A stretch of 48,755 nt of DNA from Rhizobium sp. Q54 (GTDB lineage: Bacteria; Pseudomonadota; Alphaproteobacteria; SMXQ01), in contig CAMAVH010000006.1 in assembly GCA_945861615.1 (NCBI GenBank), forward strand, positions 1-48,755, written 5' to 3'. The position numbers were made by a program, and so were the translations under genes. This document shows positions 1 to 7,443 of this stretch, in pieces. Under the pieces are notes generated by a model, which worked only from the letters and a program-made list of their open reading frames with translations, ran no database searches and was not told where the DNA came from. Within the stretch, counting starts at the first letter, position 1, and the number at the start of each line of letters is the position of its first letter.

Positions 1-120
1 CTCCAAGCCTTCAAGAACCTCGATGTCCTTGGCGGAATAGCTGTTCTTGTCGGCGCCACTCTTGGTGCTGGAGGCGCCAGCGGCGGATTTCGCGGATGAT
101 TTATTGAACAGATCGGCCAT
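1..120 (-). CDS. parE: DNA topoisomerase IV subunit B, N-terminal fragment
   Basis: Only the first 40 codons lie in the window; the gene runs off the left edge. The start ATG is the complement of the CAT at 118-120. After a low-complexity Ser/Ala/Lys leader (MADLFNKSS...) the translation reaches YSAKDIEVLEGLE, the segment just before the GHKL ATPase domain in ParE proteins of Alphaproteobacteria. ParE is the ATPase subunit of topoisomerase IV, which decatenates daughter chromosomes together with ParC. The related GyrB begins with a similar motif, so the assignment to ParE rests on the short variable leader ahead of YSAKDIEVLEGLE. It is a recognition from memory and not a full-length comparison. 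Confidence 0.72.
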   Translation of the reverse strand, partial: MADLFNKSSAKSAAGASSTKSGADKNSYSAKDIEVLEGLE

Positions 121-173
121 GCATACCTACGCTGAAAACGCGCCCGGGCGGGCCGACGGGCCCCGCGGGCGGG

Positions 174-206
174 CTTTATATAAAGGCCGGTGCTGCGGCT
201 GCGCAA
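174..206 (-). promoter_or_regulatory. Possible promoter for parE
   Basis: On the minus strand TTGCGC (206-201) is followed after 17-18 bases by a TTATATA stretch inside the perfect 12-bp palindrome CTTTATATAAAG (174-185). This is the only AT-rich element in the GC-rich gap between parE and the divergent gene at 330. The -35 match is only partial, so this is a weak call. Confidence 0.25.
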
Positions 207-329
207 GCAGGATGCTGTGGTGAAAGCTGGCCATTTTCCCAACATTTGGTGATTACCCCTCGCTTTGGGCGCAATCGCGGGCATGACAAAGCCATGCGCC
301 ATCTCCTAGACTGAGGGCATGAAACGGGG

Positions 330-1757
330 ATGACCGGGGGGATCATGCGGCGGCTCATGGCGTTTTGGGGGATGGTCGTCGCGCTGGCGGCGGCGAGCCC
401 CGTTCTGGCAGACGACGGCGTGCAACTGGGCGCGACCTACCGCGGTATGGTTCAGTTCAAGACCTATGGCTCACCGCAATTGCCTTTGCCGCCGGGCGAT
501 TGGAAGTTGGTCGGGCTTACGGAAAGCCGCAGCGACACGACGAACATCCGCGTGCTGCAGGGCGCGTTGCTCCAAGTCCGCACCGGCGTGATGGCGGGCC
601 GCGTGATTTTTACGGTGCCGGATTCTCCGTCGCGCGGCGGCTGGGCGCGACCAGCCAATTGTGAACGTAAAAACATCCTGGCTAATTTCTCCGCCTCGGC
701 CACGATGAGCGGTGGTTACGATTGTCTCACGCTTGAAGCCGTCACCATGATCCGCAGCGCCAATGCGGACAAGCTGGGCGCGCAATTTTACGACTATCTC
801 GACGCGAACAAGATCAAGAAACCAGGCACGGCTCTATCCGTCGGGTTCAACGTCTCTGATGGACGGACATTCGTCGCGGCGGCCTATTTGTTCAATCCCG
901 ACATGGAGAAAGTCCCGCCGGCGGTCGTAACCTCATGGCATCTCGACCGTTACAAAGATGAGCCGAAGCGCGCCGCCTATGTCGAAAAGATGAAGTCTTG
1001 GGCGCAGGAATGGCGCGCGAAAGTGATCAATGGCGCGAAGGGCAATCTGTCCTCATCTTCGGGAATGGCCGCTATGACGTCACCGTCTGCAGCCAAGACC
1101 GTCTCGTCCGTCGCAAGCCCGCAGATCGGCAAAGTTTATCGTGACGTCCTGCAACTCGACACCTATGGAACGCCGCAGATCGCTTTGCCGCCGGGCGACT
1201 GGAAACTCGTCGTCATCGGCGAAGGCCAAAGCGACAAAGAGCGGATACGTCTTGTCCGGGGCTATCTCATTCAGACCAAGGGCAAGGCTATCGCCGGACG
1301 CGTCTATTTCAACGTGCCGGATGCTCCCTCTAGTCTCGGTTGGGCGCGATCGGACAACTGCACCCGAAAAGAGCCGCTTGCCGACCTGACGCGCAATGCG
1401 GGATCGAGCAAGGGCTATGATTGCGCGTCGATCACCGCCTACGGAACCGGGCTCCCGAAGAATGCGATGCCGCAACTCAAGCAATTTCACGACTATCTAG
1501 AAAAGAACGGCATCGAAAAGCCGCCGACGATGATCAATATTGGCTATGGCTTGTCGAACGGTGCGGCTTACGTGACCGTCGAGTACCAATTCAATCAAAG
1601 CTTAGATGGGGTTCGCGCCGACAATTTGGCGGCATGGCGCGCCGAGCGGATCGGCGAGGACTCCCGCCGCAGGGCCTATATCGAGAAGATGAAGGCTTGG
1701 GCGCAGGAATGGCATCCGAAGGTTGAAGCCGGTTTCAAGTCGGCGTTGACTCGCTGA
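330..1757 (+). CDS. Secreted protein with two tandem copies of an unrecognised domain
   Basis: 475 residues; function not recognised. A Sec-type signal peptide is clear (hydrophobic core about residues 10-26, likely cleavage after VLA before DD). The mature protein is two homologous halves, about residues 32-237 and 264-470, joined by a Ser-rich linker. Matching landmarks include TYGSPQLPLPPGDWKL / TYGTPQIALPPGDWKL, AGRVIFTVPDSPS / AGRVYFNVPDAPS, and YVEKMKSWAQEW / YIEKMKAWAQEW. Each half has two cysteines (111 and 132; 344 and 365) at equivalent places, suggesting one disulfide per domain. An alternative start at 345 (MRRLMAFWGM) gives an equally good signal peptide and sits just after a G-run. 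The gene stands alone, divergent from parE and convergent with the membrane-protein gene. Periplasmic or outer-surface location is inferred. Confidence 0.85.
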   Translation: MTGGIMRRLMAFWGMVVALAAASPVLADDGVQLGATYRGMVQFKTYGSPQLPLPPGDWKLVGLTESRSDTTNIRVLQGALLQVRTGVMAGRVIFTVPDSPSRGGWARPANCERKNILANFSASATMSGGYDCLTLEAVTMIRSANADKLGAQFYDYLDANKIKKPGTALSVGFNVSDGRTFVAAAYLFNPDMEKVPPAVVTSWHLDRYKDEPKRAAYVEKMKSWAQEWRAKVINGAKGNLSSSSGMAAMTSPSAAKTVSSVASPQIGKVYRDVLQLDTYGTPQIALPPGDWKLVVIGEGQSDKERIRLVRGYLIQTKGKAIAGRVYFNVPDAPSSLGWARSDNCTRKEPLADLTRNAGSSKGYDCASITAYGTGLPKNAMPQLKQFHDYLEKNGIEKPPTMINIGYGLSNGAAYVTVEYQFNQSLDGVRADNLAAWRAERIGEDSRRRAYIEKMKAWAQEWHPKVEAGFKSALTR

Positions 1758-1791
1758 GGTAGTCGCGCCGCTCGTTCTGCCATCGCACGCA

Positions 1792-1824
1792 AAAAGGGCT
1801 GCCCGAATGATGGGCAGCCCTTTT
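1792..1824. terminator. Bidirectional intrinsic terminator
   Basis: A perfect 13-bp inverted repeat (1792-1804 and 1812-1824) with a 7-base loop. The stem starts with AAAA and ends with TTTT, so it has a T-tract on both strands. It lies between the convergent genes ending at 1757 and 1849 and can serve both. Confidence 0.85.
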
Positions 1825-1848
1825 CATTGCCGGCTATTCGTTCAGCTG

Positions 1849-2748
1849 TTAGCGGGCGACATAGGCCTCGCGGCGCGCTTCATATTCGTGATAGTGGCGC
1901 GTGCCGATGATGGCGCCGATCGCCGCCATGATGGCGCCGAGCAACAGGGCGGCGAAGGCCCAGAAGGCGGCGACAGCGGTGGCGCGGGCGGCGGCGTCGG
2001 CGACTTCGCGTGCCGTCTGTTCCGCTTCGGCCATCGCTTCGCGAATCTGCGCTTCGGCCTGATCGATGCGCTGGCTGGCTTCCGCTTCGGAGATGCCGGC
2101 CGACTTGGCGACGAGTGCGTTCAAGCGCTCGCGCGAGCCTTCCGGCCATTCGCCGCTCGTCAGGCGCGTGCGCACCAAGCTGGCGACTTCTTCGGCGACC
2201 TGCTCGCTCGAGAGGTTATCGACGTTGCTGCCGCCGAGGGTGCGGCGTACCGGATCGAGGAGCTGGGACGCGTCGAACTGCGTGGCCGCCGCGGCCGCGC
2301 CGCCGCCCGCCGCGCCGATGCCTGTGGCGACGCCTCCCACGGCCGCGCCCGCGCCGCGTACGGCGATGCTGGCGATGCTCGTCAAGCTGCTGGCGGCGAC
2401 GGCGGCGCCGAGGATGAGGGCAAGCGCCCAGACGGTGAGGCCGTGCAGGATGCCGTCTTGATTGCTATTGGTGCCCGATAGGCGCGCGGCGACATAGCCG
2501 CCGATGCCCATGGCGAGGAGGGAGGCGAAGGTCGCCCAAATGCCACTGGCGAGGCCGAAGGTTCCGGCATCGGGCGTCGTCCGTTCCAGCGTGTCGATCG
2601 TGGTGGCGCCAATGGCGACGCCGAGCACCGAGAGCAGCGTGCCGACCGCTATGGCGACGATGGCGCCAGCGATGACGGCGCCCCAAGAGACGCGGCGAAG
2701 CAGCGCCGGAGGCGCGACGTCCGTCGGAGTGGTTACGATGGTGGCCAT
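1849..2748 (-). CDS. Multi-pass inner-membrane protein of unknown function
   Basis: 299 residues from the ATG at 2748, chosen because AAGGGG sits about 9 bases upstream; a longer in-frame reading to 2904 has an implausible N-terminus that runs through the glnA terminator. Hydrophobic segments lie near the N-terminus (WGAVIAGAIVAIAVGTLL), in the middle (GIWATFASLLAMGIGGYVAA; LTVWALALILGAAVAASSL) and near the C-terminus (WAFAALLLGAIMAAIGAIIG). Between the third and fourth is a very Gly/Ala-rich stretch, then a charged, helix-prone region rich in Ala/Glu that could form a coiled coil. The VSWGAVIAGAIVA start and overall plan resemble alphaproteobacterial membrane proteins often labelled PhnA-like; that label carries no known function and there is no phosphonate gene nearby. 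Confidence 0.8.
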   Translation of the reverse strand: MATIVTTPTDVAPPALLRRVSWGAVIAGAIVAIAVGTLLSVLGVAIGATTIDTLERTTPDAGTFGLASGIWATFASLLAMGIGGYVAARLSGTNSNQDGILHGLTVWALALILGAAVAASSLTSIASIAVRGAGAAVGGVATGIGAAGGGAAAAATQFDASQLLDPVRRTLGGSNVDNLSSEQVAEEVASLVRTRLTSGEWPEGSRERLNALVAKSAGISEAEASQRIDQAEAQIREAMAEAEQTAREVADAAARATAVAAFWAFAALLLGAIMAAIGAIIGTRHYHEYEARREAYVAR

Positions 2749-2869
2749 GGTTTTTATCCCCTTGAGTGAAGCCGAAAATCTCAAGGAGAACGCAGCCCTA
2801 CCGGGTTTGTTCCTAAAACCGTCCAGATCTTGTGCGGAATAACCGGGAACTCGATCGGCGAACTCAACG

Positions 2870-2899
2870 AAAAAGGGCGGCCCGTAAGGCCGCCCTTTT
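2870..2899 (-). terminator. Intrinsic terminator of glnA
   Basis: GGGCGGCC (2875-2882), loop CGTAA, GGCCGCCC (2888-2895), flanked by A5 on the left and T4 on the right. Read on the minus strand it follows the glnA stop by about 40 bases and ends in five Ts. Confidence 0.85.
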
Positions 2900-2937
2900 C
2901 CCACTCACCCCACCAACGAAGGGTTCTACAGGCGGTG

Positions 2938-4347
2938 TTAGCCGCTGTAGTACATCTGGTACTCGATCGGATGCGGCGTGTGCTCGAAGTTGTACACGTC
3001 TTCCCACTTCAGCTCGATGTAGGCCTTGATCTGCTCTTCGGTGAAGACGTCGCCCTTGGTCAGGAACGCATGATCCTTCTCCAGGCTCTCGAGCGCTTCG
3101 CGCAGCGAGCCGCAGACGGTCGGGACGTTCTTGAGTTCCTCGGGCGGCAGGTCGTACAGGTTCTTGTCCATCGGGTCGCCCGGATGGATTTTGTTCTGGA
3201 TGCCGTCGAGGCCGGCCATCAGCATCGCCGAGAAAGCGAGATACGGATTGGCCAGCGGATCGGGGAAGCGAACTTCGACGCGCTTCGCCTTGGGGCTGGT
3301 CGCGAACGGAATGCGGCAAGAGGCCGAGCGGTTGCGCGCCGAGTAGGCGAGCAGCACGGGGGCCTCGAAGCCCGGGATCAGACGCTTGTAGCTGTTGGTC
3401 GTCGGGTTCGTGAAGGCGTTGATGGCCTTCGCGTGCTTGATGATGCCGCCGATGTAGTACAGCGCGGTCTCCGACAGGTCGGCATAGCCCGAACCGGCGA
3501 AGAGCGGCTTGCCGGACTTCCAGATCGACTGGTGGACATGCATGCCCGAACCGTTGTCGCCCTTGATCGGCTTCGGCATGAAGGTCGCCGTCTTGCCGTA
3601 GCTGTGGGCGACGTTCTTGACCACGTACTTGTAGATCATCATGTGGTCGGCGCCGGTGACGAGGGTGTTGAACTTGCAACCCAACTCGTTCTGGGCGGTG
3701 GCGACTTCATGGTGGTGCTTTTCGACGTCGAGGCCCATCTCGAGCATCGTCGAGAGCATCTCGGCACGGATATCGCTGTGCGAGTCGATCGGCGGAACCG
3801 GGAAGTAGCCACCCTTGACGCCCGGACGATGTCCCGGATTGCCTTCGGGGACGGCGCGGTTGCTGGCCCACGGGCCTTCCATCGAGTCGACCGAGTACGA
3901 AACGTCATTCATCGACACGTTGAAGCGCACGTCGTCGAAAATGAAGAATTCGGCTTCGGGGCCGACGAACACGGTGTCGCCGATGCCCGACGACTTCACG
4001 TAGGCTTCGGCCTTCTTGGCGATCGAACGCGGATCGCGCGAGTAAGGCTGGCCGGTCGACGGTTCGAGAATGTCGCAGATGATGATGAGCTGCGGCTGCG
4101 CCGCGAACGGATCGATCACGGCGGTGGACAGATCGAGCTTCAGGGTCATGTCCGACTCCTGAATGCCTTTCCAGCCGGCGATCGACGAACCGTCGAACAT
4201 GAAGCCTTCGCTGAGGGTGTCCTCATCGATGGTCTTCACATGCTGGGCAGTGTGGTGCCACTGGCCGCGCGGGTCGGTGAAACGGAGGTCGACATACTTA
4301 ATGTCGTGCTCCTTGATCATGGCCAAGACTGTTTTTGCGTCGGACAT
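2938..4347 (-). CDS. glnA: Glutamine synthetase, type I
   Basis: 469 residues, the normal length for the dodecameric GlnA enzyme that makes glutamine from glutamate, ammonia and ATP in the cytoplasm. Visible landmarks: [12 protein letters not shown] near residue 51, the metal ligands in GPEAEFF (129-135), the ATP-site region [18 protein letters not shown] (257-274), and [10 protein letters not shown]. Tyr398 in NLYDLPPEE matches the adenylylation site of the GlnE-regulated subclass, so activity is probably tuned by reversible adenylylation under PII control. glnB lies 124 bp upstream in the same orientation, the usual glnBA pair, so both are probably transcribed from the sigma-54 promoter ahead of glnB. 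No clear separate promoter was seen in the 124-bp gap. Confidence 0.98.
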   Translation of the reverse strand: MSDAKTVLAMIKEHDIKYVDLRFTDPRGQWHHTAQHVKTIDEDTLSEGFMFDGSSIAGWKGIQESDMTLKLDLSTAVIDPFAAQPQLIIICDILEPSTGQPYSRDPRSIAKKAEAYVKSSGIGDTVFVGPEAEFFIFDDVRFNVSMNDVSYSVDSMEGPWASNRAVPEGNPGHRPGVKGGYFPVPPIDSHSDIRAEMLSTMLEMGLDVEKHHHEVATAQNELGCKFNTLVTGADHMMIYKYVVKNVAHSYGKTATFMPKPIKGDNGSGMHVHQSIWKSGKPLFAGSGYADLSETALYYIGGIIKHAKAINAFTNPTTNSYKRLIPGFEAPVLLAYSARNRSASCRIPFATSPKAKRVEVRFPDPLANPYLAFSAMLMAGLDGIQNKIHPGDPMDKNLYDLPPEELKNVPTVCGSLREALESLEKDHAFLTKGDVFTEEQIKAYIELKWEDVYNFEHTPHPIEYQMYYSG

Positions 4348-4471
4348 CGTCGATGATCCTGTCGTTGATGGTTACGGGGTGGTGCTAAGGGTTAAACGCG
4401 GGGTGGTGAAGCGACGGTCTCGAGCCGCGCAAATCCCCACGAGACGCGAGGACCAGGCGCGGCGATTCACA

Positions 4472-5031
<560 letters not shown>

Positions 5032-5189
5032 GGCAGGGTTGACAGGGCCAATCCACGTGCTCGGCCAATGCGAAAAGGCGCACTCTGGCGCCTAAACACG
5101 CCGATATCACTGACTGATCTGTCCTGCCGGTCTAAGGCCGGCAAAGCCCGAAGGATTCCCGCTTATATGCCAGGATAACGGCGGATGGC

Positions 5190-5218
5190 TTGACGGGGTA
5201 GGGGGAGCCATCTAAACA
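5190..5218 (+). promoter_or_regulatory. Promoter of tRNA-His
   Basis: TTGACG (5190-5195), 17-base spacer, TAAACA (5213-5218), ending 17 bases before the tRNA. The same TTGAC-N17-TAAAC arrangement occurs before tRNA-Asp at 30926, which strengthens both calls. Confidence 0.6.
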
Positions 5219-5235
5219 AGCGCCCTTGCTCTGTG

Positions 5236-5312
5236 GCGGGTGTAGCTCAGTTGGTTAGAGCGCCAGATTGTGGATCTGGATGTCGCCGGTTCAATTCCGG
5301 TCACTCGCCCCA
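5236..5312 (+). tRNA. tRNA-His (GTG)
   Basis: Complete cloverleaf: acceptor GCGGGTG (5236-5242) with CACTCGC (5302-5308), D arm GCTC/GAGC, anticodon arm CCAGA-TTGTGGA-TCTGG (anticodon GTG), T arm CCGGTTCAATTCCGG, and an encoded CCA (5310-5312). Position 73 is C and the base before the acceptor (5235) is G, giving the extra G-1:C73 pair that identifies tRNA-His. Confidence 0.97.
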
Positions 5313-5512
5313 TTCCCCTTATTCTGATAAGTTCTGTATCGGCACCTCCTATAACGGGAATGGGTGGCTGCTAACGGTATTCTGAACTGTCGCGTTCTGG
5401 CGTTCTCGACTAGCCTCTCGCATCGCTTGAGGCTTGGGATGGACGTTGCGACGGCCCCTTCCGACTCGCCCGACCTATCGTCATGCCCATCGTTACGCCA
5501 AGGAGAGACCGC

Positions 5513-6127
5513 ATGAACCCGCCCGCTTCCAACCTGAAGACCGTGCCCCAAGACGTGGGCAGCGCCGCGCTCGAGGTGCTTCTGTCGCGCCGCAGCAATG
5601 CCAGCCTGTCGCTGCCGGTACCGTCGCAAGACGAACTGAACGTGATTTTCGACACGGCGATGCGCGCCGCCGACCATGACCGCATGCGCCCCTGGAGCTT
5701 CCACGTGCTGCGCGGCCCGGCGATCGAAAAGCTGTGGACCCTCTATGAAGCTGCCATGAAGCGCCGCGACCCGAACGTCGATCCGGCCAAGCTGCAAGGC
5801 GGCAAGATCAAGTTGATGAAGGCGCCGATGATCATCGCCGTCGGCTGCAAGATTCAGCCGGGCATGATCATGGAGATCGAGCAGCTCTTTTCGTCCGCGG
5901 CCGGCGCCATGAACATCATGAACGCCATCCATGCGCTCGGCTACGCCGGCAAGTGGGTGACCGGCGAGAACATGTACGATCCGGAAGTGAACAAGGCGTT
6001 CGGCTACACCGCGCCGGACCGTCTTGTCGGCATCATCTATGTCGGCACCGCGACAGCCGAGCCGCCGGCCATGCCGACGCCGAATTACCAGGACTTCGTC
6101 AAGGAATGGACCGGCCCCGTCGCCTAA
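5513..6127 (+). CDS. Nitroreductase-family flavoprotein
   Basis: 204 residues from the ATG at 5513, preceded by AAGGAGA; the in-frame ATG at 5483 lacks such a site. Nitroreductase-fold enzymes bind FMN and use NAD(P)H to reduce nitro groups, quinones or other acceptors in the cytoplasm. The family pattern is visible: an N-terminal RRSN (about 33-36, the FMN phosphate contact), AADHDRMRPWSFHVL (about 60-74), an SSAAGAMNIMNAIHALGYAGKW helix (about 138-159), and a late GIIYVGT strand. The size and the H-RMRPW variant resemble the short YdjA-like subgroup. The true substrate cannot be told. It stands alone between tRNA-His and a strong terminator. Confidence 0.88.
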   Translation: MNPPASNLKTVPQDVGSAALEVLLSRRSNASLSLPVPSQDELNVIFDTAMRAADHDRMRPWSFHVLRGPAIEKLWTLYEAAMKRRDPNVDPAKLQGGKIKLMKAPMIIAVGCKIQPGMIMEIEQLFSSAAGAMNIMNAIHALGYAGKWVTGENMYDPEVNKAFGYTAPDRLVGIIYVGTATAEPPAMPTPNYQDFVKEWTGPVA

Positions 6128-6149
6128 GCGATCTGGCCGCATCGATAGC

Positions 6150-6180
6150 AAAACGGGCAGCTTCGGCTGCCCGTTTTTTT
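6150..6180 (+). terminator. Intrinsic terminator after the nitroreductase gene
   Basis: AAAACGGGCAGC (6150-6161), TTCG tetraloop, GCTGCCCGTTTT and a run of seven Ts. The A-run at its left end makes it usable for the convergent gene ending at 6215 as well. Confidence 0.92.
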
Positions 6181-6214
6181 ATGTCCGGCCGATGCCACCA
6201 GTCGGTTGAGCCGT

Positions 6215-7156
6215 TTAATTTAACGGCGGCCGTTTGAGATGCCGAGCCCGGTCGGCCGAGGGGACCTTGATCTCGAGTTCGCGGTCCCGGCGCTTGATGC
6301 GGAAGGGCACTTCGACGCCGGCGGGACCTAACGCCCAGATACGGCGGTACATGTCGGCGAGGCTGCGCGGGCGGTCGCCGCCGATGCCGAGGATGGCATC
6401 GCCGACGCGCAGACCCGATTGCTTGGCCGGGCCATTGTCGCTCATGCCGGCGATCACCAGCTTATCTTCGGTTTCCGCCGTCCAAATGCCGAGCCAGGGA
6501 CGCGCCGGCCTATCGACGCGGCCGAGCCGCATCATGTCGGGCAGGATTTCCTTCAGCAGATCGATGGGAATGATGAGATTGGCGTCGATCGTCGTGCTGC
6601 CGAAGCTGAACTGCTGAAAGATCAAGGAAGCGATGCCGACGAGATTGCCGTCGCGGCCGATGGCGGCGGCCCCCGTCCATTGCGGATGGGCAGGGGCCGC
6701 GAAGATCGCCTGGTCGAGCAGATATTCCCAATAGCCGGCGAATTCCTGTTTGGTGATCACCCGCGAAATGACCGCCTGCTCGATGCCGCCGAAAGCGGCG
6801 ATGACGAGCGGATCGCCGGGCATGAGTTCGCTCGACTTGCCGAGCGACAGGGGTGGGCGGCCGAGAGGTTCGAGGGCCTGCACCAGGCCGAAGCCGCTTT
6901 CCTGATCCTGACCGACGATATGGGCGGGGATGGCCTTTCCGCTGCTGTCGATGATCCAGACGCTGTCGGCTTCGGTGAGCAGATAGCCGACCGTCGCGAC
7001 GAGGCCGTCGCTACCGATCACCACGCCGCTGCCGGCCCGTTCGGTGCCGAGGCGGGCCGCGCTCGACGCATCCGCCGGGACCGTGGTGCGCAGAGCGACG
7101 ATTGACGGCAATGTTTGGTCGAGATCGAAGGGCAGATCGGCAAAACGCGGGGGCAT
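6215..7156 (-). CDS. HtrA/Deg-like protein with PDZ domain, catalytic triad lost
   Basis: 313 residues from the ATG at 7156 (AGGAGAAG upstream); an in-frame start at 7210 has no such site. Residues about 40-205 follow the HtrA trypsin fold: GSGVVIGSDGLVATVGYLL aligns with the usual GSGVI..DGYILTNHHVV, and QWTGAAAIGRDGNLVGI (159-175) with GNSGGALVN..GEVIGI. A PDZ domain follows (about 218-300; SGLRVGDAILGIGG). All three catalytic positions are changed: the His of TNHHV is replaced in ATVGYL, the Asp of DLAVLK falls in SGFGLVQ, and the Ser of GNSGG is replaced in WTGAA. There is no signal peptide or membrane anchor, unlike periplasmic DegP/DegQ. A binding or scaffold role is inferred. The divergent neighbour is the histidine kinase. 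Confidence 0.82.
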   Translation of the reverse strand: MPPRFADLPFDLDQTLPSIVALRTTVPADASSAARLGTERAGSGVVIGSDGLVATVGYLLTEADSVWIIDSSGKAIPAHIVGQDQESGFGLVQALEPLGRPPLSLGKSSELMPGDPLVIAAFGGIEQAVISRVITKQEFAGYWEYLLDQAIFAAPAHPQWTGAAAIGRDGNLVGIASLIFQQFSFGSTTIDANLIIPIDLLKEILPDMMRLGRVDRPARPWLGIWTAETEDKLVIAGMSDNGPAKQSGLRVGDAILGIGGDRPRSLADMYRRIWALGPAGVEVPFRIKRRDRELEIKVPSADRARHLKRPPLN

Positions 7157-7443
7157 GAGGCTTCTCCTGGCGAAAGTCTGCCGCAGAGGGGAGCGGCGCG
7201 CCAGCCGCAAACGATTCGCAGGGGATAAAATCTCCCGCCTTCAAGTGCTCAGAGCCAAGACGCTGTATAGGACCCATTTTGCGGGGAGTAATGCGTAGAC
7301 TTTGCAAAACCTATCGGGCATAAGGCACAGACTTCACAAATATAGAAATATGCCAAGTCTTTGTTGCATAAAGAGTAACAATAGAGGCCGCAAGCTCATC
7401 ACTTGCGGCGCGCGTTCAGGGCATCGGGGGAATCTTGTCCAGC
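7157..7443. promoter_or_regulatory. Divergent regulatory region between the HtrA-like and kinase genes
   Basis: 287 bp without a gene. It contains related GACTT/AAGTC motifs (TAGACTTTGCAAAA near 7297, CAGACTTCACAAA near 7329, and an inverted copy AAGTCTTTG near 7354) in an AT-rich core, and a perfect 8-bp hairpin GCCGCAAG-CTCATCA-CTTGCGGC (7387-7409) shortly before the kinase start. No convincing -35/-10 pair could be fixed. The hairpin could act in the kinase leader or as an operator. Confidence 0.4.

Noticed and set aside
2830-4356. A 508-codon plus-strand ORF opposite glnA
   Set aside because: It is antisense to a complete glutamine synthetase; its His/Arg/Val-rich product (strings of RVG, HRR, DVL) is the shadow pattern of GC-rich codons on the other strand.
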